This document shows, piece after piece, positions 1 through 8,032 of a DNA stretch of 64,000 bases. Origin of the DNA: Streptomyces pyxinicus (GTDB lineage Bacteria; Actinomycetota; Actinomycetes; Streptomycetales; Streptomycetaceae); NCBI RefSeq assembly GCF_024753135.1, contig NZ_JANUGP010000027.1:53621-117620 (forward strand), written 5' to 3'. Each line of letters opens with the position of its first letter. Within the stretch, counting starts at the first letter, position 1. The position numbers and the translations under genes were made by a program. Below the pieces are notes generated by a model, which ran no database searches, was not told the DNA's origin, and worked only from the letters and a program-made list of their open reading frames with translations.

Positions 1-57
1 GCATGGTTAATCTGCTGATCAGTCAGTCGCGATGGCTCATGAGAGAGGGAGGTCGGC

Positions 58-231
58 ATGGCGGCGCTTGCCTGGTTGCTGATTCCGCTTGTGGCCGCGA
101 TAGCGGCTGGGCTGTGGGGCACGTGGGCGAACCGGACCCGCAGAGTGCGCGGCGACGGCCCCGAGCTGGACGGCTACGCCCGCTTTCGCAAGGCCATGGA
201 GAAGTCCGACACGGGCGCGCGCGGCGCGTGA
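58..231 (+). CDS. small single-pass membrane protein, unknown function
   Basis: A 57-residue protein. Residues 4-24 form one hydrophobic helix (AWLLIPLVAAIAAGLWGTW region), followed by a basic stretch (NRTRRVR) and a short charged tail, the usual look of an anchored N-out/C-in peptide. A strong ribosome binding site (gagggaggt) lies 5-12 bases before the ATG, which fixes the start. It lies about 50 bases ahead of the PDZ/Lon-like protease gene on the same strand and may be co-transcribed. No catalytic motif is visible and I do not recognise a named family; a small conserved actinobacterial membrane protein is the best description. Confidence 0.7.
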   Translation: MAALAWLLIPLVAAIAAGLWGTWANRTRRVRGDGPELDGYARFRKAMEKSDTGARGA

Positions 232-281
232 CGCGGGTGCCCTGACGGTGTGCTGACAGAAGCGTCCCGTACTGTCGTGGC

Positions 282-1379
282 ATGCCACGCCGCACCGCGA
301 CGATGCTCGCCTCCACCCTGATGCTGATCGCGCTCCTGTGCGCGGGAGTGCTCATCCCCGTGCCGTACTCGGAGATGTCCCCGGGCCCCACGGTGAACAC
401 CCTGGGCGAGCACGACGGCGAGCCGGTGCTGCAGATCTCCGGGCACAAGACCTACCCGGCGGACGGCCACTTGAACATGACCACGGTCCGGGTGACCAGC
501 GCCGACTTCCGGATGAACCTGGTCGAGGCCGTCTACGGCTGGCTGGCGCACGACAGCAAGATCGTGCCGCACGACACCCTGTACCCGGACGGCAAGACGG
601 AGGAGCAGTCCACTCAGGAGAACGCCGAGGAGTTCAGCCAGTCCCAGGAGAGCGCCAAGGTCGCCGCCCTGAAGGAGCTGCACGTCCCAGTGAAGTCCTG
701 GGTCATCGTCTCCACCGTCGTCAAGGACTCTCCGGCCGAGGGCCGGCTGCACGCGGGTGACGTGATCAAGTCGGTCGACGGTACCGCCGTGAAGCAGCCG
801 GCCGACGTCGCCAAGCTGGTCACCAAGCACAAGCCGGGTCAGGACGTCGTCTTCACCGTGGTCCCCGCCAAGGAGCAGGCCGCCGCCGAGAAGGCGCACC
901 GCACGGCGACGAAGACCCAGGACGTGAGGATCACGACCGCGGCGTCCCACGACACCGGCGCCAAGCGGGCCATCGTCGGGATCTCGGCCGGGACCGACCA
1001 CACCTTCCCGTTCACCATCGACGTCAAGCTCGCCGACGTCGGCGGACCCAGCGCCGGACTGATGTTCGCCCTCGGCATCTACGACAAGCTCACCCCGGGC
1101 GACCTCACCGGCGGCAAGTTCGTCGCCGGCACCGGCACCATCGACGACAACGGCACCGTCGGGCCGATCGGCGGCATCGAGATGAAGACCGTCGGCGCCC
1201 GCGAGAAGGGCGCCCAGTACTTCCTGACGCCCGCCGACAACTGCGCGGCGGCGGCCAAGGACACCCCGGGCGGGCTCACCCTGGTCAAGGTCAAGACGAT
1301 CCGGGACGCGCTCGGCGCGCTCAAGGACATCCGCGAAGGGGACACGGCCGCCCTGCCCACGTGCACGGCCAAGGGCTGA
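282..1379 (+). CDS. PDZ-domain Lon-like (S16) membrane-anchored serine protease, YlbL type
   Basis: A 365-residue protein with an N-terminal signal anchor (residues 7-26), so the body should lie outside the membrane. A PDZ domain covers roughly residues 130-200 (DSPAEGRLHAGDVIKSVDG is typical of the peptide groove). The C-terminal half is a Lon-type protease domain: Ser257 in the GGPSAGLMFAL motif and Lys302 in the GGIEMKTVGA motif form the expected Ser-Lys dyad. Family members of this size act on secreted or membrane substrates without an ATPase domain. The ATG has no obvious ribosome binding site. Domain calls are confident; the substrate is unknown. Confidence 0.92.
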   Translation: MPRRTATMLASTLMLIALLCAGVLIPVPYSEMSPGPTVNTLGEHDGEPVLQISGHKTYPADGHLNMTTVRVTSADFRMNLVEAVYGWLAHDSKIVPHDTLYPDGKTEEQSTQENAEEFSQSQESAKVAALKELHVPVKSWVIVSTVVKDSPAEGRLHAGDVIKSVDGTAVKQPADVAKLVTKHKPGQDVVFTVVPAKEQAAAEKAHRTATKTQDVRITTAASHDTGAKRAIVGISAGTDHTFPFTIDVKLADVGGPSAGLMFALGIYDKLTPGDLTGGKFVAGTGTIDDNGTVGPIGGIEMKTVGAREKGAQYFLTPADNCAAAAKDTPGGLTLVKVKTIRDALGALKDIREGDTAALPTCTAKG

Positions 1380-1448
1380 TCGGCCCCCGGCAGCCGTACC
1401 GGGGACCGGGTCCGGCCCCCCCCACGGCAGACTCAGGCCCCGGCGGAC

Positions 1449-1991
1449 TCAGTCCTCGAACGTCGCGGCCAGCGCGTCCGCCAGGCCCGGCACCAGGGCG
1501 GGGCCGGTCAGCACCTCCGTCGGGGAGTCCTTCTCGCGCAGCCGCACCGCCGCGTCCCGGCCGCCGCCGCGCAGCACCGCCACGGTCATGCGGACCTCCT
1601 GACGCTCGGGGTGCCCGGCCACCCACGCGGTCAGCCGCGCCCCGCTCAGGTCCTTCGGGACCTGCGCCTCCGCCGACGGCGGCAGCATCAGCCGCTCCAC
1701 CGTGAGCGCGCAGCCGGCCACCGCGTCGGGCCAGGCGATGGTGCCGAGGAACTCGTCCAGCGGCTTGCCGGCGGGGATCTCCTCCTGCTCGATCGGGGTG
1801 AGACCGGCGGTCTCGGACTCGCCCTCCAGGCCCAGCTGGGCCGCGAGCGCGGGTTCCCGCACCCGCAGACGTGCGGTGTCGACAAGGGCGAAGAGGCGAG
1901 CGGGCTGGTCCCAGCCGAGCCCGGAGACGTACTCGTCGATCTCGAGTACGGCCCGGGTGAGCGGGTTCGCTGCCATGGGAGTGTTGGACAT
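1449..1991 (-). CDS. PPA1309 family protein, unknown function
   Basis: A soluble, acidic 180-residue protein matching the actinobacterial PPA1309 family in overall sequence (N-terminal NPLTRAVLEIDEYVSGLGWDQPARLFALVDT). No transmembrane segment or catalytic motif is visible. The ATG at 1991 has an AGGA element about 10 bases upstream; an in-frame GTG six bases earlier is an alternative. It lies tail-to-tail with the PDZ protease gene and divergent from the UPF0182 gene, an arrangement I recall as conserved in Streptomyces. No function can be given. Confidence 0.85.
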   Translation of the reverse strand: MSNTPMAANPLTRAVLEIDEYVSGLGWDQPARLFALVDTARLRVREPALAAQLGLEGESETAGLTPIEQEEIPAGKPLDEFLGTIAWPDAVAGCALTVERLMLPPSAEAQVPKDLSGARLTAWVAGHPERQEVRMTVAVLRGGGRDAAVRLREKDSPTEVLTGPALVPGLADALAATFED

Positions 1992-2152
1992 GGTCACAAT
2001 CCTGCCTCGTTCCCGGCCGAAATCGGGAACCGAGCCACGGCTGAGTAAGTTGCATAGGTGTTGGCCCGCGATCACGGGGGGCCACGGCGGGCCGTCGAGG
2101 ACGAGGGCCTGACGTATCGACCGTATCGACAGCGAACTTCGAGGTGCGCACC

Positions 2153-5077
2153 TTGGCTTTCCAGATGCCGGACCGCGGCGGAGGCCCGACGGGGCCGCGG
2201 ATCAGAGCGGGCCGCCCGTCCCGGCGCGTCCGGACCCTGCTCATGACACTGGGCGTCCTGGCCGTCCTCGGCATGGCGTTCACCATGTTCGCGGGCTTCT
2301 GGACGGACTGGCTGTGGTACCGGTCGGTGCACTACTCGTCCGTGTTCACCACCACCCTGTGGACCAAGATCGGGCTGTTCCTCGTCTTCGGCCTGCTCAT
2401 GGCGGTCGCCGTCGGCGTGAACATCTGGCTGGCCCACCGGCTGCGGCCGCCGCTGAGCGCCATGTCCCTGGAGCAGCAGAGCCTCGACCGGTACCGGATG
2501 GGGATCGCGCCGTACAAGAAGTGGCTGCTGCTCGGCGTGACCGCCCTCGTCGGCCTGGTCGCCGGCGCCTCGGCGGCCGGCCAGTGGCGGACCTGGCTGC
2601 TGTGGGTCAACGGCGTGCCCTTCCACCAGAAGGACCCCCAGTTCCACCTCGACGTGGCCTTCTACGCCTTCGACCTGCCCTGGTACCGGTTCCTGCTCGG
2701 CTTCGGCTTCGCCGCCGCGATCCTCGGCCTGATCGCCGCCGCGCTGACCCACTACCTGTACGGCGGGCTGCGCGTCACCAGCCCCGGCGCGCGGGCCACG
2801 GCCGCCGCGACCGGGCACCTGTCGGTGCTGCTCGGCGTCTTCGTCGCCCTCAAGGCGGTCGCCTACTGGCTCGACCGGTACGGCCTGGCGGTCAAGTCCA
2901 GCGACTTCAAGGCCACCGGCAACTGGACCGGCCTGCGTTACGTGGACGCCAACGCCTATCTGCCGGCCAAGACGATCCTGTTCTGCATCGCCGTCATCTG
3001 CGCGCTGCTGTTCTTCGCCACGCTGTGGCGGCGCACCTGGCAGCTGCCCGTCATCGGCTTCGGCCTGATGGTCCTGTCGGCGATCCTCATCGGCGGCCTG
3101 TACCCGGCGATCGTGCAGAAGTTCCAGGTCCAGCCCAACGAGCAGGCCAAGGAAGCGCCGTACGTCCAGAAGAACCTGAAGGCGACCCGCGAGGCGTACG
3201 GCATCGACGACACCAAGGTCACCGAGTACGCGGGCACGTCCCAGACCTCGGACAAGACCAAGCTGCGCGACCAGGTCGGTGACACGGCCAGCCTGCGCAT
3301 CATGGACCCGAACATCGTCTCGCCCACCTTCCAGCAGCTCCAGCAGATCCGGAACTACTACGGCTTCCCGACCAACCTGGACGTCGACCGGTACCGGAAG
3401 GACGGCAAGGACCAGGACACGGTCATCGGCCTGCGCGAGCTGAACCTGGACGGCATCCCGAAGAACAACTGGATCAACGACCACTTCCGCTACACGCACG
3501 GCTACGGCGCGGTCGCGGCCAAGGGCACCGAGGCCGACTCCGAGGGCCGGCCGGTCTTCACCGAGAAGAACCTGCCGTCCTCCGGCGACCTCGGCTCCTA
3601 CAAGCAGCAGATCTACTACGGCGAGAAGACGACCACGTACTCGATCGTCGGCGGCCCCCAGAAGGAGGTCGACTACTCCGACGACGAGGGCGAGAAGACC
3701 ACCAGCTACACCGGCAAGAGCGGCGTCAACCTCGACAACCCGGTCAACCGGGCCGCGTACGCGGTGGCGTTCAACGAACCGCAGATCCTGTACTCGGGCG
3801 CGATCGGCAAGGGTTCGCGGATCCTGTACAACCGCACGCCCAAGGACCGCGTCGAGGCGGTCGCCCCCTGGCTGACCATCGACGGCGACGCCTACCCGGC
3901 CGTGGTGGGCGGCCGCATCCAGTGGATCGTCGACGCCTACACGACGAGCAACGGCTATCCGTACGCCTCGCGCACCACGCTGGGCGACACCACCGCCGAC
4001 TCGCTGACCGCGACGAACAACTCCCGCGCGGTGGTGGCCCAGCAGAACCAGGTCAACTACATCCGCAACTCGGTGAAGGCGACCGTCGACGCGTACACCG
4101 GCGAGGTCAAGCTCTACCAGTGGGACGCCAAGGACCCGGTGCTGAAGACCTGGATGAAGGCCTTCCCCGGCACGGTGGAGCCCCGCTCGGCCATCTCCGG
4201 TGACCTCATGGACCATCTGCGCTACCCGCAGGACCTGTTCAAGGTCCAGCGCGAGCTGCTCACCCGCTACCACGTGACGGACGCGCAGACGTTCCTCAGC
4301 GGCAGCGAGGTGTGGGAGGTCCCGGACGACCCGACCAACGACTCCGGCAGCGCGGTCCCGCCGTACTACCTGAGCATGAAGATGCCCGACCAGAGCAAGC
4401 AGGCGTTCTCGCTGACGACGACGTTCACGCCCAACGGACGGGACAACCTCAGCGCGTTCATGGCGGTCGACTCCGATCCACGCGCCGCCGACTACGGCAA
4501 GATCAGAGTGCTGAAGCTGCCGACGAGCACCACGGTCGACGGGCCCAAACAGGTGCAGAGCCAGTTCAACTCCGAGTCGGACATCGCCGAGACCATCAGC
4601 CTGCTCAGCCGCGGGCACTCGAAGGTGGAGTACGGCAATCTGCTGACCGTCCCGCTCGACGGCGGCCTGCTGTACGTGGAGCCGGTCTACGTCCGGGGCG
4701 GTTCGCTGAAGTACCCGTTGCTGCGTAAGGTTCTGGTCACCTACGGCGGCCGCACGGCGTTCAAGGACACCCTGGACGAGGCGCTCGACGAGGTGTTCGG
4801 TGTGAAGGGCTCGACCAGGCCACCGGACACCGGCACCACCAAACCGCCGCCCACGTCCACCAATCCCACGGTCCAACAGGCCCTGGACGACGCCCAGAAG
4901 GCCTTCGACGCGGGACAGGACGCGCTGAAGGCGGCGGACGGCCCGGACTGGACCGCGTACGACAAGGCGCAGAAGGACCTCAAGGAGGCCCTGAAGCGGG
5001 CCGAGGACGCCCAGTCCGGAGCGGCCAAGGGCAGCGACAAGGGTGGAGACAAGGGCGGAGACGGGAAAAGCAGTTGA
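2153..5077 (+). CDS. UPF0182 family large membrane protein
   Basis: About 974 residues. The N-terminal third holds roughly seven hydrophobic helices, and the remainder is a long hydrophilic, probably extracytoplasmic domain rich in short charged repeats. The C-terminus is a Pro/Thr linker (PPDTGTTKPPPTSTNP) followed by an Ala/Lys/Asp-rich helical tail. This is the UPF0182 architecture, found mainly in actinobacteria and cyanobacteria, with no established function. I chose the TTG at 2153 because GAGG sits 8 bases before it; the in-frame GTG at 2144 overlaps that ribosome binding site and is less likely. An initiator tRNA gene begins 41 bases after the stop. Confidence 0.93.
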   Translation: MAFQMPDRGGGPTGPRIRAGRPSRRVRTLLMTLGVLAVLGMAFTMFAGFWTDWLWYRSVHYSSVFTTTLWTKIGLFLVFGLLMAVAVGVNIWLAHRLRPPLSAMSLEQQSLDRYRMGIAPYKKWLLLGVTALVGLVAGASAAGQWRTWLLWVNGVPFHQKDPQFHLDVAFYAFDLPWYRFLLGFGFAAAILGLIAAALTHYLYGGLRVTSPGARATAAATGHLSVLLGVFVALKAVAYWLDRYGLAVKSSDFKATGNWTGLRYVDANAYLPAKTILFCIAVICALLFFATLWRRTWQLPVIGFGLMVLSAILIGGLYPAIVQKFQVQPNEQAKEAPYVQKNLKATREAYGIDDTKVTEYAGTSQTSDKTKLRDQVGDTASLRIMDPNIVSPTFQQLQQIRNYYGFPTNLDVDRYRKDGKDQDTVIGLRELNLDGIPKNNWINDHFRYTHGYGAVAAKGTEADSEGRPVFTEKNLPSSGDLGSYKQQIYYGEKTTTYSIVGGPQKEVDYSDDEGEKTTSYTGKSGVNLDNPVNRAAYAVAFNEPQILYSGAIGKGSRILYNRTPKDRVEAVAPWLTIDGDAYPAVVGGRIQWIVDAYTTSNGYPYASRTTLGDTTADSLTATNNSRAVVAQQNQVNYIRNSVKATVDAYTGEVKLYQWDAKDPVLKTWMKAFPGTVEPRSAISGDLMDHLRYPQDLFKVQRELLTRYHVTDAQTFLSGSEVWEVPDDPTNDSGSAVPPYYLSMKMPDQSKQAFSLTTTFTPNGRDNLSAFMAVDSDPRAADYGKIRVLKLPTSTTVDGPKQVQSQFNSESDIAETISLLSRGHSKVEYGNLLTVPLDGGLLYVEPVYVRGGSLKYPLLRKVLVTYGGRTAFKDTLDEALDEVFGVKGSTRPPDTGTTKPPPTSTNPTVQQALDDAQKAFDAGQDALKAADGPDWTAYDKAQKDLKEALKRAEDAQSGAAKGSDKGGDKGGDGKSS

Positions 5078-5118
5078 TCAAGGCCCCCCGCGCCGTGGTA
5101 CTGTTACCAGGCAAACGG

Positions 5119-5192
5119 CGCGGGGTGGAGCAGCTCGGTAGCTCGCTGGGCTCATAACCCAGAGGTCGCAGGTTCAAATCCTGTCCCCGCTA
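5119..5192 (+). tRNA. initiator tRNA-fMet (CAU), copy 1
   Basis: A 74-base cloverleaf without encoded CCA. The anticodon loop reads CTCATAA, giving anticodon CAU. The anticodon stem is GCTGGG/CCCAGA-like with the run of three G:C pairs typical of initiators. The TPsiC arm is GCAGG-TTCAAAT-CCTGT. The acceptor stem starts with C1 opposite U72, an unpaired first position that marks an initiator rather than an elongator methionine tRNA. Copy 2, at 7280-7353, is identical over all 74 bases. Confidence 0.97.
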
Positions 5193-5200
5193 CTGCGATC

Positions 5201-5234
5201 GAAGGCCCGGATTCCCACAGGGATCCGGGCCTTC
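5201..5234 (+). terminator. hairpin terminator after tRNA-fMet copy 1
   Basis: Inverted repeat starting 8 bases after the tRNA: GAAGGCCCGGATTCCC, loop ACA, then the complementary arm with one bulged T. There is no long T run, as is usual for Streptomyces terminators. Confidence 0.8.
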
Positions 5235-5361
5235 GTGGTGTGCGAACTCATGTCGGAGGGGAAAAGGACCGCCGTGCCGCCTCGGGGAGTTGGGCCATCT
5301 GTGTTTGACTTGTCTCTCTGTGGGCATGTCGACAAAACGCTCAAGTGACCTCATGGGTTGC

Positions 5362-5378
5362 GGTATACCGGGTATACC
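5362..5378. promoter_or_regulatory. paired palindromes GGTATACC-G-GGTATACC ahead of the TPR gene
   Basis: Two perfect 8-base palindromes, GGTATACC, are separated by one base and centred 9 bases apart, about 20-40 bases before the TPR gene start. A symmetrical AT-cored site of this kind in otherwise GC-rich DNA looks like an operator or a promoter element. No regulator can be named from the sequence. Confidence 0.45.
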
Positions 5379-5399
5379 CAGGTTGCAGGTGGTGCGACG

Positions 5400-7211
5400 A
5401 TGGACGTTATGGGGGACAAGGCAACTCTGTTCACGACAGGGCGATTTGTGCAGCCTCCCGAGGGGGAGGCGTCCCGGGACGAACGGGACGACACGGCGGA
5501 CGCGGCCGAGGAGCTGCGCCTCCGGCTGGCCGCCGATGCCGGTGACGCCGAGGCCATGAGCGTCCTCGGCGCCCTGCTGCTGCGCCGTGGCGACCTGGAC
5601 GCGGCCGAACCCCAGCTGCGGGGCGCCACCGCGGCCGGCGACCGGGCCGCCGCCAACAACCTCGGCGTCCTCCTGCACCAGCGCGGCTACCCGGACGAGG
5701 CCGCCGGCTGGTGGCGGATCGCCGCCGTCGCCGGCTCCGCCGCCGCCGCGCACGCGCTGGGCCGCCACCACCGCGAGCGCGGGGACGAGCCCGCCGCCGA
5801 GTACTGGCTGCGCCAGTCCGCCGAGCAGGACCACGCCCTGGGCGCCTACGCGCTCGCCGACCTGCTGGAGCACCGCGGGGACGCGGGCGCCGAACACTGG
5901 ATGCGGGCCGCCGCCGAGCGCGGCCACCGGGAGGCCGCCTACCGGCTGGCCCGCGCCCTCGACCGCAAGGCCGGACCCGAAGGGGAGACCGGCGCTGACA
6001 ACGCTGTCGAGGGGGCCGAGCAGTGGTACCGGCAGGCCGCCGCCCGCGGCCACCGGCGGGCCGCGCTGCACCTCGGCGCGATCCTGGAGAAGCGCGGCGA
6101 CCTGAAGGAGGCCGGGCGCTGGTACCTCACCTCCGCCAAGGACGGCGAGGCCCGCGCCGCCTGCGCGCTCGGCTTCCTGCTGCGCGACGCCGGGGACACC
6201 GAGAGCGCGGCCGTGTGGTGGCTGCGCGCGGCCCAGGACGGCGACGGCAACGCGGCCAACGCGCTCGGCGCGCTGCACGCCGAGCGCGGCGAGACCCAGA
6301 CCGCCGAACGCTGGTACCGGGCCGCGCTGGACGCCGGGGACGACAACGGCGCGTACAACCTCGCCCTGCTCTGCGCCGAGCAGGGCCGGACCGCGCAGGC
6401 CGAGCAGTGGTACCGGCGGGCCGCCTACGCCGGGCACCGGGAGGCCGCCAACGCGCTCGCCGTCCTGCTGCTGCGGGTCGGCGACACGGCCGGCGCCGAG
6501 CCGTGGTTCTCCAAGGCCGCCGAGGCCGGCAGCGTGGACGCGGCGTTCAACCTCGGCATCCTGTACGCCGGGCGCGGCGAGGAGACGATGGCGCTGCGCT
6601 GGTACGAGCGGGCGGCGGCGGCCGGGCACACCGAGGCCGCGCTCCAGGTCGGCATCGCGCGGCTGCGGGAGGGCGACGAGCAGGACGCCGAGCGGCACCT
6701 GCGCTGCGCGGCGGGCGGCGGCAGCGCGGAGGGGGCGTACCGGCTGGCCACCCTGCTCGACGCGCGCCGGCCGCCGGAGCCCGCGCACGAGCTGGGCGAG
6801 ATCGTGCACGAGAAGACCGAGTGCGAGGAGTGGTACGAGCGGGCCGCGTCCCTGGGGCACCGCCGGGCCCAGGTGCGGGTCGGGATGCTGGCGGCCGCGC
6901 GCGGTGACGTCGTGGACGCCGCCCGCTGGTACCGGGCGGCGGCGGAGGCCGGGTCCCGCAACGGCGCCTTCAACCTCGGCCTGCTGCTCGCGCGGGAGGG
7001 CAGCGAGCCGGAGGCCGCCGTGTGGTGGACGCGGGCCGCGGACGCCGGGCACGGACGGGCGGCGCTCCGGCTGGCCCTGGTCTACGCGCGTCGCGGCGAG
7101 CTGGCCGAGGGGCAGCGGTGGGCCGACCGGGCGGTGGCGCTGGGGCCGGCCGAGGTCGCCGAGCGGGCCGGACGGCTGCGGGACGCGCTGCGGCAGGAGC
7201 TGTCGGCGTGA
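5400..7211 (+). CDS. tetratricopeptide / Sel1-like repeat protein
   Basis: A 603-residue soluble protein made almost wholly of ~36-residue helical repeats with the W-x(3)-A-A/G-x-x-G-x-x-x-A pattern (AAxWWRIAAVAGSAAAAHALG and similar, more than a dozen copies). This is the Sel1/TPR solenoid used for protein-protein contacts. There is no catalytic domain, signal peptide or membrane segment. The ATG at 5400 has AGGTGG 7 bases upstream; a second in-frame ATG at 5409 is possible. It sits between two identical initiator tRNA genes, an arrangement I recall in other Streptomyces. Binding partners are unknown. Confidence 0.92.
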   Translation: MDVMGDKATLFTTGRFVQPPEGEASRDERDDTADAAEELRLRLAADAGDAEAMSVLGALLLRRGDLDAAEPQLRGATAAGDRAAANNLGVLLHQRGYPDEAAGWWRIAAVAGSAAAAHALGRHHRERGDEPAAEYWLRQSAEQDHALGAYALADLLEHRGDAGAEHWMRAAAERGHREAAYRLARALDRKAGPEGETGADNAVEGAEQWYRQAAARGHRRAALHLGAILEKRGDLKEAGRWYLTSAKDGEARAACALGFLLRDAGDTESAAVWWLRAAQDGDGNAANALGALHAERGETQTAERWYRAALDAGDDNGAYNLALLCAEQGRTAQAEQWYRRAAYAGHREAANALAVLLLRVGDTAGAEPWFSKAAEAGSVDAAFNLGILYAGRGEETMALRWYERAAAAGHTEAALQVGIARLREGDEQDAERHLRCAAGGGSAEGAYRLATLLDARRPPEPAHELGEIVHEKTECEEWYERAASLGHRRAQVRVGMLAAARGDVVDAARWYRAAAEAGSRNGAFNLGLLLAREGSEPEAAVWWTRAADAGHGRAALRLALVYARRGELAEGQRWADRAVALGPAEVAERAGRLRDALRQELSA

Positions 7212-7279
7212 CGTCGGACACCCTGGGCCGAATGGATTTGCTTCCCCGCGCCGCCCTCGCGTAATGTCGTGTTCACCGA

Positions 7280-7353
7280 CGCGGGGTGGAGCAGCTCGGT
7301 AGCTCGCTGGGCTCATAACCCAGAGGTCGCAGGTTCAAATCCTGTCCCCGCTA
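7280..7353 (+). tRNA. initiator tRNA-fMet (CAU), copy 2
   Basis: A 74-base cloverleaf identical to the copy at 5119-5192, with CAU anticodon, unpaired C1-U72 and no encoded CCA. The flanking sequences differ, so only the tRNA itself is duplicated. Confidence 0.97.
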
Positions 7354-7360
7354 CTGAAGG

Positions 7361-7398
7361 CCGAGGGCCGGAATCCGGAAACGGGTTCCGGCCCTCGG
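7361..7398 (+). terminator. hairpin terminator after tRNA-fMet copy 2
   Basis: Long inverted repeat (CCGAGGGCCGGAA... paired with ...TTCCGGCCCTCGG) beginning 8 bases after the tRNA. It follows the same rule as copy 1: each tRNA has its own strong hairpin. Confidence 0.85.
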
Positions 7399-7430
7399 TC
7401 GTTTCCGCGTCGAGGACGTGAGCGGGTACG

Positions 7431-7455
7431 AAAAAGGGGGCCCGCAGGCCCCCTT
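7431..7455 (-). terminator. intrinsic terminator of the catR-like gene
   Basis: On the minus strand, AAGGGGGCC, loop TGCG, GGCCCCCTT followed by further Ts: a 9-bp stem with a T run, a textbook intrinsic terminator 15 bases after the Fur-family gene stop. Confidence 0.88.
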
Positions 7456-7469
7456 CTCCTTCGCTTCCG

Positions 7470-7886
7470 TCAGCCGCCCGCGCAGTTCGGGCACACGCCC
7501 CGGTACGTGACCTCGACGTCCGACACCGTGAAGCCGAAGCGCTCGGAGTCGGGGAGGTCGGCGAGCGGGTTGCCCGTCGGGTGGACGTCGCGGATGGCGC
7601 CGCAGCGCGCGCAGACCAGGTGGTGATGCGGCTGGTGCGCGTTCGGGTCGTAGCGCTTGGCGCGCTTGTCCGTGGCGACCTCCAGCACCTCACCGAGTGA
7701 GACCAGCTCGCCCAGGGTGTTGTAGACGGTCGCCCGGGAGATCTCCGGCAGCTTCGCCACGGCGCGCGCGTGGACCTCGTCGGCCGTCAGATGCACGTGC
7801 TCGCCGTCGAGGACCTCGGCCACCACGCGTCGCTGCGAGGTCATCCGCCATCCGCGTCCACGCAGTCGTTCCAGAAGGTCGCTCAT
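7470..7886 (-). CDS. catR: Fur-family peroxide-responsive repressor (CatR type)
   Basis: A 138-residue Fur/PerR-type regulator. Residues 1-80 carry the winged helix (RGWRMTSQRRVVAEVL... ISRATVYNTLGELV). The C-terminal half has the metal-binding HHHLVCARCG cluster and a second CPNC pair, which together make the structural zinc site. In Streptomyces CatR represses the catalase gene and itself and loses DNA binding on oxidation by peroxide. The gene is divergent from the catalase gene, with a perfect 7-1-7 palindrome over the catalase promoter, which supports that role. The ATG at 7886 is preferred; a GTG two codons earlier is possible. Confidence 0.92.
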   Translation of the reverse strand: MSDLLERLRGRGWRMTSQRRVVAEVLDGEHVHLTADEVHARAVAKLPEISRATVYNTLGELVSLGEVLEVATDKRAKRYDPNAHQPHHHLVCARCGAIRDVHPTGNPLADLPDSERFGFTVSDVEVTYRGVCPNCAGG

Positions 7887-7947
7887 GGCCACCAGCGTAA
7901 CAGGAAGGCGGACCAGGACGGGAACAGGTGTGACTTTGGACTTCTGA

Positions 7948-7975
7948 TTGACTTGGACTGAGTCCAATGTAGGAT
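7948..7975 (+). promoter_or_regulatory. catalase promoter with overlapping Fur/CatR box
   Basis: TTGACT (7948-7953) and TAGGAT (7970-7975), 16 bases apart, fit a housekeeping sigma-HrdB promoter. Between and overlapping them lies TTGGACTGAGTCCAA (7953-7967), a perfect 7-1-7 inverted repeat. A second half-site, TTTGGACTTCTG, lies about 18 bases upstream. Repressor bound here would block RNA polymerase; oxidation of the regulator would release both divergent genes. Confidence 0.85.
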
Positions 7976-8032
7976 CGAATCGACTTCGGGTTCACAGGAC
8001 AGGACAGGTCAGGGATGACACAGGAGGCGCAC

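Noticed and set aside
2072..4876. Minus-strand open frame of 934 codons opposite the UPF0182 gene
   Set aside because: Gln/Val/Arg/Gly-rich low-complexity translation with no domain; long antisense frames are expected opposite high-GC genes. The plus strand encodes the real membrane protein.
8015..8032. Upstream ATG as the catalase start
   Set aside because: The AGGAGG ribosome binding site lies after this ATG and 5 bases before GTG 8033, so the GTG is the start.
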